A stretch of 64,000 nucleotides of DNA from Aspidapion aeneum (taxonomy: Eukaryota > Arthropoda > Insecta > Coleoptera > Brentidae). Of this stretch, positions 34,840-44,933 are shown piece by piece (the stretch's first letter is position 1; the number at the start of each line of letters is the position of its first letter). A program made the translations under genes and the position numbers. The stretch is taken from the NCBI GenBank assembly GCA_963576565.1, contig OY755047.1:4048431-4112430 (forward strand). The letters run 5' to 3'. The notes beneath the pieces were generated by a model. It did not search any database. It saw nothing but the letters and a program-made list of their open reading frames with translations, and was not told the origin of the DNA.

Positions 34840-35247
34840 ATGGACTATTTTGTCATTAGAGCTCGAGCTTATTCACATAAAGCTTTGTTGGCCCCAAATA
34901 CACAATATAATATATTTTTTCAAAATTGTATTTTTACATTAAGCCACGTTCTACCCCAAATAGCAGAAAAAATTTCTCTTAAAAAACTTTTGATAGCTGT
35001 ACTACGGCAGTGTGTGAATCCAGTTAATTTTAAATGTAAAAAGCATAATTTACATAATATTATTTTAAGATATTTAGTTAATTTTCATGTAAGAATTTGG
35101 TGCAAGAATGTTAATAATATTTTAAAAGGAAGGTTATTAGTTTCTAAGGCAATTCATGACAACGTCAAACTTCATGTTTTATTAAAATTTGAGAAACAGC
35201 AAAAGTTTTTAAGAAAAATGAGACAAGTAAAAATGTTACAGTCATAA
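34840..35247 (+). pseudogene. ORF downstream of THAP, possible transposase C-terminus
   Basis: 135 codons, rich in Leu, Asn, Lys and Arg. A segment LRYLVNFHVRIWCKNVNNIL recalls a helical region near the C terminus of some THAP transposase-like proteins, but this is impression, not alignment. No catalytic motif is visible. The frame also stays open just upstream of the first ATG, from the region after the THAP stop. An AATAAA lies at about 35,247. Best read as the 3' remnant of the same THAP gene. Confidence 0.4.
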
Positions 35248-35670
35248 TAAAGTTTTACTGCTTTCAAATTTTTATAAAAGATTATGTATAGAATTAAAAA
35301 AAGTTTTCTCATGTAATAAATATAAAAATAAGTTACAGAAAATACATTATTTTATTTTAAACTGTTTTTTTTTTAAATAAATTTATTGCACTCAAAATCA
35401 TTTTTAATCAGTTTTTATCTTATAAAGACATTGTATGTCTTTATAAGGTATTAACGGATTAAAAATTGTATAAAAACTTAAAAAATAAAGGAAATTTCTT
35501 ATAAAAGGCGATTCAAATTTCCCGCCTCGCCTTTTAGTTCGTCACTAAGCTCTGCAGTGGGCGCCACAGAGCTAACGACCTGTCAAACAGCCGGAGTTGC
35601 CTATCTAATAATAACTCACTGAACCGCGCCGCAAATCCTTTATCTATGCATTTGGCCAGGAGCAATCGCA

Positions 35671-36366
35671 ATGAACGAGAGGAAAGTACACAGCAGTGTT
35701 GCGCAAAGAATAATCATTAAATTTCTTAGACGCGAAAACGTGAAACCTGCTGAAATTCGATGCAGATCGCGAGCACAGTTCGGCAATAAGACGCTTTCAT
35801 GGGTACCTGTAAAAAGTTGGTGCAAAGAACTTAACGACGGCCGTGAGCGTGTCGACAACATGAGTCACCCACGTCGTCCGGGTACCATCATTTCTACAGG
35901 CAAAGTTTTAGCCGCCGTTTTCTGGGACTGGAGTGAAGTTTCGTTGGTCGATTTTTTGCACAAGCGAATACCAATAAACGCGGTTTACTACTGCAACTTA
36001 CTCGACCACGTAAAACTTGATTATCGCCAAAAGAGAAGAGCACACCCCATCCAAGACGTGTTGTTCCTGCATGACAAAGCTAGACCTGATACGGCAGCTT
36101 TAACACAGGCCAAAATCAATGAAATGCACTGGACTGTGCTGGAATACCCTCTAGACAGTCCAGATTTGTCACCTTGCGATTTTCATATGTTTGGCCCACT
36201 CAAAGATTAACTGGGAGGCGAGCAATTTCAGACCAATGAAGAGGTGGAGGCATTCGTACACAACTGGTTAGATATCCGCCCAGCTTCCTTTTATGAAAAC
36301 GCGATTAAGAAACTGTCAAACCGTTGGGAAAAGTGTATTAAAAGAGAAGGGGGATGTGTAGAAAAG
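35671..36366 (+). pseudogene. Mariner transposase, internally deleted
   Basis: The N-terminal ~65 residues form the first helix-turn-helix (AQRIIIKFLRRENVKPAEIR, then SWCKELNDGRE). The reading then jumps from HPRRPG to TGKVLAAVFWDW, losing roughly 100 residues that normally include the second HTH and the first catalytic Asp. The remaining core keeps VLFLHDKARPDTA (second Asp) and SPDLSPCDFHMFGPL (third Asp) of the DD34D triad, then a stop at 36,208; the C-terminal reading continues to a later stop near 36,366. Without the first Asp it cannot catalyse transposition. The 5' UTR side is split by the THAP insertion. Confidence 0.9.
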
Positions 36367-36500
36367 TAGACAAAATTTCTATTTTGTGTCATGTTTCTAA
36401 ATAACTAGTTTATAAACAAAGGCTTGTTTATATTTGATCCACACTCGTACCTAGCGAAATTAATTAAATTAGTTCAAGTTAATTAACTAAAAAAACTTAC

Positions 36501-36545
36501 GTGTAGGTGGCCTTTCCGGCTCGGGCGCTGGTGCCGGTGAGGGAG
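36501..36545 (-). CDS. Candidate exon 5, Pro-rich microexon
   Basis: A 45-nt minus-strand exon between 'tattttttag' and donor ACAC|GTAAGT, phase 1-1, reading PSPAPAPEPERPPT. It carries one extra dipeptide-like repeat relative to its paralogues at 27,122 and 37,197. The mariner inserted into the intron about 50 bp beyond its donor without touching the splice sites. Confidence 0.65.
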
Positions 36546-36826
36546 CTAAAAAATAGAAAAAATCTGTAAGCAACATGCATAATAAAAAAAGGAAGAAAAT
36601 TCTAAGACACACATGCACATTTTTCGACACAGTCACTCCACACTAGAGAAAATTTTTGACAAACAGCAAAACAGAAATCGGGCGCTGGTGAGGGAGCTAA
36701 AAAATAGAAAAAAATCTATAAGCAAACATGCATAATAAAAAAACGAAGAAAATTCTAAGACACACATGCACTATTTTCGGCACACTCACTCCACATTAGG
36801 GAAAATTTTTGACAAACAGCAAAACA
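36527..36826 (-). repeat. 150-bp tandem duplication including half an exon
   Basis: 36,527-36,676 and 36,678-36,826 are two copies of the exon's acceptor half plus ~120 bp of upstream intron ('gggcgctggtg', 'gagggagctaaaaaatag', then 'aacatgcataataaaaaa' and 'ttttgacaaacagcaaaaca'). The second copy has the acceptor and about 18 nt of exon (36,679-36,696) but no donor, so it is a pseudo-exon. Confidence 0.8.
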
Positions 36827-36839
36827 GTCTAAGTGGAAC

Positions 36840-37150
36840 ATGAGCGATGCACTAACTTTCTCAAATAAATTAGCCATGTATAAAATTTTAAACCGATTCC
36901 TAGTAATATATATTTATCTATACCTATATGTTATTTCCATAGACCTTTTGTTGTTCAAATATCATTTTGGTCAAAAGTTTTTTCTTTTCGAGGTGTTATA
37001 GCATTTGTCAAGTTTGAAAACTGGCAGAAAACTAAGAATTTTAAAAATGACAAATTTAAAGTTACTTTATCGGAGACAAATAGGTAAAATTTTTTTTCTG
37101 AATCGTTAGATCCCGATGCCAAAAATTACATTATATATATTAATACCTAG
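36840..37150. repeat. Intronic unit duplicated with exons, copy 4 (empty mariner site)
   Basis: Matches 32,780-33,290 plus 36,451-36,500 without the mariner; 'ttaatacctag' at 37,139-37,149 marks the uninterrupted site. Confidence 0.85.
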
Positions 37151-37196
37151 TCAAATTTTTAAAATATGTTCAAGTTAATTAACTAAAAAAACTTAC

Positions 37197-37235
37197 GTGT
37201 TACTGGTCTTTCGACCTCGGGCGCTGGTTCAGGAA
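37197..37235 (-). CDS. Candidate exon 4, Pro-rich microexon
   Basis: A 39-nt minus-strand exon between 'tattttttag' and donor ACAC|GTAAGT, phase 1-1, reading PEPAPEVERPVT. Both junctions and the neighbouring intron sequence match the exons at 36,501 and 27,122. The exon interior is conserved mainly at the PAP and ER positions, as expected for duplicated coding sequence. Confidence 0.65.
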
Positions 37236-37239
37236 CTAA

Positions 37240-37940
37240 AAAATAGAACAAAATCTATAAGCAAACATGCATAATAAAAAAGAAAGTAAATTCAAAGACC
37301 AGTGGCGTAGCGCTGGGGGGGGGGGGGGGTTGGTTAAAACCCCTCCATGAGGCAAATAAAAAGAATAACGCTACATGAATTTTCTAAAACTAACTAAGTG
37401 GCAGGTGCCTACCCTCTCATATTTCATAGATATGCGTACATGTCTAGTGTCTATTACCTACAACCGAATCATTTGATTCGTATCCCTTCGCGCAATCTCG
37501 GCACATAGCTGCCGGCAATGGTCAACAGGTCAACTCTGTCTAGGTAAACCACCGTATTTGATTTTGAAACTCGATTAAGGTTTTTAAAATTCGTAAATAC
37601 ATAGTGCCTTATGGCAACAAAAAATTGTAAATAACTTTTTAAATATTTTTAGTACCTTTTTTTACATATAAGAATAAAAATCGCATTTTTGTATTTTTTT
37701 TTAAAGACGGGAGTTTTGCTAAGCAGGGCAGGGTGCGATCAGGTGTTTGGGTGGCGTATGCGGTTATAAAGCTACTTTTTAATTAGTTGGTTTGTGAGAA
37801 TCTTTTGATGAAAAATAGCAAAGAGATCAAATCAAAATTCAAAACGATATCATCAGGGCTAAAAAGTAAAAATCTTAAAGAAAATTGACATATCAGGGAT
37901 AAAAATAAGTAAACATCATGCAACTCATTGATTTTGAACT
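37240..37940. other. No gene seen; poly-G run
   Basis: 'cagtggcgtagcgct' followed by a run of at least 14 G at about 37,316-37,330. The 'cagtggcgtagc' word is common at ends of some insect DNA elements, but no partner terminus was found. Confidence 0.4.
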
Positions 37941-37943
37941 ACG

Positions 37944-38163
37944 GATGTGCTAGATACCTGAATTCACAGACTTTTGAAATTAATGAATGTTTTTTGCAAT
38001 ACGTAAATATTACTGACGTATCTGGGAAGTGCATAGCTGACTCAATAACTCAATAACTTTTTTAAAGGATTGTAAACTGGATATGTCCAAATTAAGGGGA
38101 CAAGGGTATGACGGAGCTGCAGCAATGAGCGGGGACCAAAATGGTGTCCAAGCACACATAAAA
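37944..38163 (+). pseudogene. hAT/ZMYM1-like transposase fragment
   Basis: Plus-strand reading ARYLNSQTFEINECFLQYVN, then ITDVSGKCIADSITQ (stop and frame change), then LDMSKLRGQGYDGAAAMSGD and QNGVQAHIK. The block L-x-x-x-x-x-x-GQGYDGA-x-x-MSG-x-x-x-GVQ is characteristic of the catalytic region of ZMYM1-like and related hAT transposase-derived proteins. It stops abruptly at 38,163, where hairpin element F begins. I do not see its continuation beyond the inverted pair F/G. Confidence 0.8.
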
Positions 38164-38874
38164 TACTCTGCCAATATATGGGCCCCTAAGCTCACACTAG
38201 GTTCTATAGTTATAGTGTACGTGTGAGCTAATATAACTAAAAACTAAAATATATTTTATTCAACTCCAGACTAAATTACCTTTTGTTTGATACCACACAA
38301 GCCATGTTTTGACTTAAACTCAAATTTTTGAAATCTACCCCCACCCTTAAAAAAAACAAAAACTAAAATGTATTTTGTTAAACTCCGGACTCAATTACCT
38401 TTCGTTTGATATCACACACGCCATATTTTCACTTAAACTCTAATTTTTAAAATATACCCCCACCCTTTTTAAAAAAATAAATTAAAATGTATTTTGTTTA
38501 ACTGCAGACTCAATTACCTTTCGTTTGATATCACACACGCCATATTTTCACATAAACTCTAATTTTTGAAATCTACCCCCACCCTTTTATTTGGTTTGTG
38601 TTCGGTGCATATTGTTCATTTTTAAATGGGACCATCTCGACCCAAGACCCAGCGCACGTACCAAATTTCATTAAAATCGGCCAAGCGGTTTTTGAGTTAT
38701 GCGCGTAGGTCGTTACAGACAGACATACAGACACGGCGCAACAAAAAAGTTTCAAAATCAACTGAAACGCAAAGATACATAAAAATTTTTGAAATCGGAG
38801 CAACTTTTTTTTTCTCGAAAAAATTAGGATCACTATAGCTCACACTACTATAGTATAGTATATGTGTGAGCTAA
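38164..38874 (-). mobile_element. Hairpin/(GTCT)n element, copy F
   Basis: Near-complete copy, very close to copy B; its tetranucleotide run is short (38,718-38,733). It cuts the hAT-like fragment and forms an inverted pair with copy G. Confidence 0.9.
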
Positions 38875-39265
38875 AAAAACGGTTAAACTCAAACACAATT
38901 AGATTGTGTAAGCTGAGTACCTGATAGTATAAAGCATTGAGGGTATTGGGTTCGCACATTTACTGTCAAATGTTTATTTTATTTTGCTCAGTAGCGAGTA
39001 ATTGATGGATTGTGCGCATTGTGTAGGGAGAAAGTACTTTAGTCAGTAAATAAAATGTTACTGACAAAATTTTCATGTTGATTTGCACGATCCATAATTT
39101 TTTCACAAAATTCCATTCTTAAACCTGCATTCTTTAATACAGGGTCAAACTCATTTTAAATTTAAATTGTTAGCGGTTGTGTTTATATTACGGATTTGAA
39201 TTCATGTCATTATTATAGTGACATTTTCATTATTATTGTGAATAATAACAATTATAAACCTGTAT

Positions 39266-39939
39266 ATTAGCTCACACATATACTATACTATAGTAGTGTG
39301 AGCTATGGTGATCCTAATTTTTTCCAGAAAAAAAAGTTGCTCCGATTTCAAAATTTTTTATATATCTTTGCGTTTCAGATGATTTTGAAACTCTTTTGTT
39401 GCGCCGTCTGTCTGTCTGTATGTCTGTCTGTAACGCCAACGCGCATAACTCAAAAATCGCTTGGCCGATTTCAATGAAATTTGGTACCTAGGCTAGGTCT
39501 TCGGTCGAGATGGTCCCATTTAAAAATGAACAAAATCCACTGAACACAAACCAAATAAAAGGGTGGGGATAGATTTCAAAAATTAGAGTTTATGTGAAAA
39601 TATGGCGTGTGTGAAATCAAACGAAAGGTAATTGAGTCTGGAGTTAAACAAAATACATTTTAATTTATTTTAAAAAAAGGGTGGGGGTATATTTCAAAAA
39701 TTAGAGTTTAAGTGAAAATATGGCGTGTGTGATATCAAACGAAAGGTAATTAAGTCAGGAATTCAACAAAATACATTTTAATTTTTGTTTTTTTTAAGGG
39801 TGGGTGTGGATTTCAAAAATTTGAGTTTAAGTCAAAACATGGCTTGTGTGGTATCAAACAAAAGGTAATAGCTCACACGTACACTATAACTATAGTACCC
39901 AGTGTGAGCTTAGGGGACCATATATTGGCAGAGTATTTT
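39266..39939 (+). mobile_element. Hairpin/(GTCT)n element, copy G
   Basis: Plus orientation, close to copy C. A ~35-bp deletion joins the last internal repeat directly to the right hairpin ('aaaaggtaatagctcacacg'). Head-to-head with F across 391 bp. Confidence 0.9.
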
Positions 39940-39981
39940 AGTTTGTTTTTATAAGTGTGGACCTAGTAAGTGATATTAATA

Positions 39982-40113
39982 ATGGCATTTTGGCGGCCAT
40001 TTGAAACACCACAAACAAATTTTTGGAGACCATTTGAGGACCAAGGAGAAGAAGTGGTGGTACCATTAGAGTCTGCGGTTTTACAGAAACCGAACCTTAA
40101 CCCTAAAAAATAA
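39982..40113 (+). CDS. Small ORF with duplicated FWRPFE motif
   Basis: A 43-codon frame from an ATG with A at -3, encoding MAFWRPFETPQTNFWRPFED then QGEEVVVPLESAVLQKPNLN and PKK. The hexapeptide FWRPFE occurs twice, 11 residues apart, and the C-terminal half is acidic then basic. I recognise no family. It could be a short gene, an exon, or chance. There is no supporting homologous copy in the window. Confidence 0.2.
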   Translation: MAFWRPFETPQTNFWRPFEDQGEEVVVPLESAVLQKPNLNPKK

Positions 40114-40429
40114 ATGGATCCATGACGGAACTGACACCTTCCTGGCTAGCCTATTATCAAACTTCAAGTGAAGCCATGATAATAATATTAGCCTTGAAAA
40201 CATTTTTTTTTAAACATATCAGAAACTAAAGCTCCTACGAAGTTTTTGGTTAGAACACGAATTATTGAAGAAAATATAGTCTACTACATTTTGAAAACAG
40301 TGTAATAAGACGATGCTCCATTAAAAAGTTAGCATTTTTTAAAGTTTTTAATTGTCAAAAACTGTCATTCGCATTAACGGATTTTGACCAAACTCTAATA
40401 AGCTCGTAAGAGTATCGAACACTATTTTA

Positions 40430-40431
<2 letters not shown>

Positions 40432-40470
<39 letters not shown>
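40432..40470. repeat. (TA)n microsatellite
   Basis: About 38 bp of TA repeats ending 8 bp before the 1-kb inverted-repeat element. Confidence 0.9.
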
Positions 40471-40472
<2 letters not shown>

Positions 40473-40479
40473 ATGATTA

Positions 40480-41522
40480 TTACAAAGCAAATACCTCATT
40501 CCTCTGGTGTAGTTCCAAACCAAATATTAAAACTCAAATTGAAAAAAATATCCTAATAAATAATATTTAACCAAGTCTTAACTATTTATCAAAAAATTGA
40601 TACAACTTAAGTTTGCAGTCACATTTTTGAAAATCCGTATTTACATCTTCTCCGGAAAATTTTACAATTTTAAACGTGCTCCATTTGTAATAACACAATA
40701 TTTGTGAATACAACCGGTTAATTTCTAGAGAAAGAGACGGCCCTGGATATCTACTTTACTTGTGAGGGTGACAAGTTGTGACAGATGTCAACTTTAGTTT
40801 GGTTTAAGTTATAGATCTTTTTATTTTCGGCAGAAAATTAGTTTTTTTCGGAGAAATCAAAAAGGAACGCTTCAATTATCATTCCTCTGGTAAGTAAATA
40901 TTCGACTGATATCAATAGTATAATTTTTTTGTTGATTGTTTTAAAATTATAAGTATAGGAACTTTGTTTATATAAAACTTAAGTTAAGTAGTCTAAATAG
41001 ATTTTGATTTAAATTGGAAAACCATTAAAAAACTCATTCCTCTGGTACTCATCCCTCTGGAACTTTTATGCAATAATGTTTCTTAGCTTACAGCTAATTA
41101 GTTAAATAAATTTAAAAAAATAAAATTATTTACTGTGCTGTACTGTTATTTAAAGGCAATGACCAAAAATGATATCCATATAGTCCACTTTTGGTAGAAT
41201 CATCCTTATATTGTCAAAATACATCCAAATAACATATTTTTGGGGTTATCTCAAATCGTCAAAAATAATTTTTAGGTGCTGAATCCGCATCTGGGGTTTG
41301 CCACCTCGACAGGCGACCGTTTCACGTTTAAAATTGTAAAATTTTCGGGAGACGATGTAAATTCGGATTTTCAAAAATATGACTGCAAACTTAAGTTTTA
41401 TCAATTTTTTGATAAATAGTTAAGACTTGGTTAAATATTATTTATTAGGATATTTTTTTCAATCTGAGTTTTTAATATTTGGTTTGGGACTACACCAGAG
41501 GAATGAGGTATTTGCTTTGTAA
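40480..41522. mobile_element. 1.04-kb DNA element with ~200-bp inverted termini
   Basis: The left arm 40,480-40,678 and right arm 41,323-41,522 are near-identical inverted copies beginning 'ttacaaagcaaatacctcat'. TA flanks each side (40,478-40,479 and 41,523-41,524), a Tc1/mariner-type duplication. No transposase ORF is present, so it is non-autonomous. The word 'cattcctctgg' in the termini recurs inside the element near 40,890 and 41,035, with a variant 'catccctctgg' at about 41,050. Confidence 0.9.
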
Positions 41523-41524
41523 TA

Positions 41525-42560
41525 AAAAAAATTATAAACTTGCAATTTTTTTTATACATTAAACTCAAATGCTCCACAAAGAAAACATTTCGTTTTAAAT
41601 CTTATAACTAAAACTATGCTTCATTTGCAGTCTGTGTTTGAAAAATATGCATTCTCACTCCACAGCACCATTTTTGTAGAATCATCCATATATATTGGAC
41701 TGAGAAAGTCCGTATCATGTATCAAGGGTTCTATAGGTGCTGGATTCAGCTGCCGCAGTCTCAGCACACCGGTTTCACAGGATAAAAATCAATCCGTTTT
41801 GAGCTATGCATGTGAAAATAGTGAATATAAAGACTACGATAAAGAATATCAGTGCATGGTCAAAAATTGATATATAGTATAGCAAGTTTAATAAATTTAT
41901 AGTTAAATTTTTATGAAAAAACTATGTTAAATAAAAAAAGCTATAAGCTAGTTACATACACACCCTCTTAAAGTATCAATTTTTCAAGTTTTTTGCTTAA
42001 CAGGAAAAAAAGATATGCGACTTCCATTTTGGAGGCGACTGTACCATTTCCAGAACGCACAGTATAATAACATTTTTTAAACGCTAGTTGACATTTCCTA
42101 ACTTCTAGCATCAATTTTTCAAAATTACAACCATAAAATAATGTCGATCGTTCAGAACCGACAAGCTGACCACCGTGCGACGGAGCGAGATGGAGAAAGT
42201 GAGACGGATGAAGGGTGGGGAAGATGAACGAACAGGTTGAGGCAGAGGAAGCAAATATAATAATCTTGTGTGTCGGTGTTGGTGTGACAGGACTAACTTC
42301 AACTTCCTACAAAACCTTTTCCAAACCCTTAAAAATTAAAAAAATGCAAAAACAAAAAACAATACATATTGAGTGAAGCAAAAAGAAGACTACAACTTTA
42401 CAAGAAGACCCAACAGACCAAAAGAACAGAACCTCCAGATTCCAAGTGACCTTGGTGTCAGACAACCTTGGAGTCTACCGAAGTGTGCTGGCTGATGGTT
42501 TCTCTGTTGAGACCGAGCTAAGAAAACCAAACCTGAACCTGAAGCAAATATAAAAGTGTA
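41525..42560. other. No supported gene
   Basis: An 84-codon frame at 41,616-41,870 has no recognisable motif. Parts of it ('tagaatcatcc', 'aggtgctg' followed by 'attc') resemble sequence inside the 1-kb inverted-repeat element near 41,200-41,300, so it is probably repeat-derived. Confidence 0.4.
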
Positions 42561-42565
42561 CTTAC

Positions 42566-42643
42566 CTGGAACAGCAAGCCGGGCCCTCTTCCTGTTGACC
42601 CGGCTAATGAACTCTTCTGCCTCTTGGGTCAATATATCCAACT
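42566..42643 (-). CDS. Candidate exon 3 of the minus-strand split gene
   Basis: A 78-nt minus-strand exon, acceptor 'ctctaaaag' complement (TTTTAG) and donor CCAG|GTAAG. Phase 1-1; it reads LDILTQEAEEFISRVNRKRA then RLAVP, open throughout. It is GC-richer than its flanks. A charged, probably helical segment ends in a basic patch. Exon 1 (59.3 kb) has a similar plan, with an N-terminal (E/N)L start and a basic R/K stretch before an AxPG-like end, so the two may be distant duplicates. Not recognised as a known domain. Confidence 0.6.
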
Positions 42644-42644
42644 C

Positions 42645-43650
42645 TAAAAGAAAATAGGTATTTTGAGAATACAGTTTATTAAAAACTACATATTTATTTT
42701 CTCAAGTTGACAGATCAGCGTTGCCAAACATGCAATATTTATTTATGTCATATCTTAAGAAATAATGCGCTTTTTGTCAAGTTTTTAGCCAGTCTGTTAT
42801 ACATTTGAAGAGTCAAGGGAAAGAACAATGAAAGTCAATGGACCATGATTTCGAGAAAACTCAAATTTTAGTTTAGAAACCCTTTGGTTTCATACTGAAA
42901 ACTCATTGCGTAAATAGATCACTCTCAGATAGTTATTTATAATGTTTAAATTGGCATAATGTTTAATATAACAAATTACGTGAAAAACTTCAGTACTATT
43001 AGCAAAAACGATGTCGAAAAATACTAGGAAAAAACGATGAGAGTCCAGTGACTTTCATCGATATTTCCCCTTATTTTGAATACTTTTGAAGTCTTTTATT
43101 CAAAACAGTCAAAGTTCAACAAAGACAAAATTACATGTTGTTTAATGTGGCAAGCTTCTCAAGTGGAAAAACAATATTATGCTTCCGACAAGTTCTAACG
43201 ATAACTAAAAAAGCAACAGGAAATAAAAATGGCCGAACGGAGAAGTCGACTTTATAGTATAGTATAGTAAAATATACGTATAAATCTACATTTTACACTG
43301 ATTACTTTATTTTCGACCTAAAATGGACTTTTCATTTCATTATTTTTCCCCTGACTCTTCATTTGTTTAACGCGGGCGCAGTAGCGTTACCGTTAATAAA
43401 GGAAACAAAGAGTTCATAAAGGAGCCAACAACCAATCTTGGTAGTGATTCTGATTATGTGATAGGAGATTTATAGGTTTCGAAAGTTTGTTTATATTCGA
43501 AAAAATAAAATTCAAATTACATTTTTAGATAGACAACTTTTGTTCTATTTTCTTTTTGTTCGCGAGTTGACAAAGACAACAAAAGTCAACAAAAAGGTAA
43601 GTTTCGTTTATCGCCAAACGTGATTTCTGGATCGTTTTTTTTTTCATTTT
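42645..43650. other. No gene seen
   Basis: AT-rich. I see neither termini nor ORFs of note before the Penelope-like fragment. Confidence 0.4.
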
Positions 43651-43653
43651 AAA

Positions 43654-44902
43654 ATGGCATTTATTTTTAATTCTGTTGGTTTACAACTTTTACAGAGGGT
43701 AACTTATGAATGTGTAATATATAAAAACGAGAGAACAACGCTATCGGTGGAGGGGGTGATGGATCTTTTGGAGCTCTGTCTCAGTAACTCTTATTTTCAA
43801 GTGAAAGATAAGTTTTACTCGCAAAATGATGGACTCCCAATGGGTTCATCTCTTTCGCCAGTGGTGGCAAACATCTACATGGAGTGGTTCGAAGACCATG
43901 CGATCAACACAGCAAGAGTCAAATCAAAGCTATGGCTACGATACATGGATGACACATTTATTATATGGCCGGAAAATGAAGACGAACTACAGAATTTTCT
44001 ACACCATTTAAACGGTATTCGACCAACAATCAAGTGCACCATGGAAATTGAAAAAGATTCGACCTTACCTTTTTTGGATGTTCTTGTCAAACGATCAGAC
44101 AGAAACATTCAAACCGCTGTATATAGGAAACCTACACACAAGGGACAGTACCTAAATTTTAAGTCTAATCATTCTGTTGCTACAAAACAAGGAGTTATAA
44201 GAAGTTTGTATTTAAGAGCCATAAATATTTGTAGTAATAATGAAGAATTAACCACAGAAATTAAAAACATAAAAAAGGACTTACAACAGAATGGTTATTC
44301 CGAGAAATTAATAAACTCAACGATATTTAAAATTAAAAACAAACTAAATGTACCAAATTCTCAAAATAATAATCCGTTAGGTGTTATTAACATTCCATAT
44401 GTTCAAGGGATTTCAGAAAATATAAGACGAATAGCTAAACACTATAATATAAAAACAGTATTTTCTTCGGGAAATACGATAAGAAGTTTTGTAACTAAAA
44501 CAAAACCAGACAATCCCTCAAATAATAAGGAATGTATTTACCAAATCCCGTGTGAGTGTAGTAAATCATATGTAGGTGAAACGAAACGCCCTCTTCAGGT
44601 TAGAGTAAATGAACATCTAGAAAGTACACAATTAGGGGATATTGAAAAATCCGGTTTAGCAGATCATGCATGGTCAAATGATCACAGGATTCAGTGGTCA
44701 GAAGCTAGTTTTACATAAGGAGTCGCATTGGCGAAAACGAAAGTTTATTGAAGCTGCGTTTATAATGCAGAATAAAGAAGTTTTCAATCAACCAAGCACG
44801 GACATACCAAACATATGGAAACCACTCCTTAAGGAAAACAGGCGTCTTAGGATTAAAAAAGGGGGCGGGACGTCACACCTGACTGCACACCAAGTAGTAT
44901 AA
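43654..44902 (+). pseudogene. Penelope-like element: RT plus GIY-YIG endonuclease
   Basis: The frame 43,654-44,718 starts inside the RT: LSVEGVMDLLELCLSNSYFQ, DGLPMGSSLSPVVANIYMEW (motif B region), LRYMDDTFIIW (YxDD catalytic box), LPFLDVLVKR and a PTHKGQYLN segment typical of PLEs. The C-terminal GIY-YIG-type nuclease follows: YQIPCECSKSYVGETKR, RVNEHLES and LADHAW. A 1-nt shift near 44,705 moves the reading to a second frame that continues WRKRKFIEAAF (with the conserved Glu) to a stop at 44,902. The first ~20 residues of the frame, and the missing N-terminal RT, mark a 5' truncation. Not functional as it stands. Confidence 0.9.
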
Positions 44903-44933
44903 GTAGTAGCCTAAAGACTAGATTGTTTAGTTT

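Larger units (their letters stand above)
33458..35585 (+). mobile_element. THAP-gene insertion inside the mariner
   Basis: Sequence foreign to mariner, bounded by a 12-bp inverted repeat 'tgacaggtcgtt' (33,458-33,469) and 'aacgacctgtca' (35,574-35,585). Inside are a two-exon THAP-domain sequence and an ORF near the right end. THAP plus inverted termini suggests a P-like element, but I see no flanking direct repeat and the termini are short, so the boundaries are provisional. Confidence 0.5.
33293..36448 (+). mobile_element. Mariner element carrying a nested insertion
   Basis: Inverted termini 'cgagggtggatcaaatataa' at the left and its counterpart (one G/T difference early) at the right, flanked by TA at 33,291-33,292 and 36,449-36,450. 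The paralogous unit at 37,139-37,148 shows the empty site 'ttaatacctag', matching this locus after excision of the element plus one TA. The mariner part is ~1.0 kb: 33,293-~33,458 plus ~35,586-36,448. The middle ~2.1 kb is foreign and contains a THAP gene. Confidence 0.9.
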
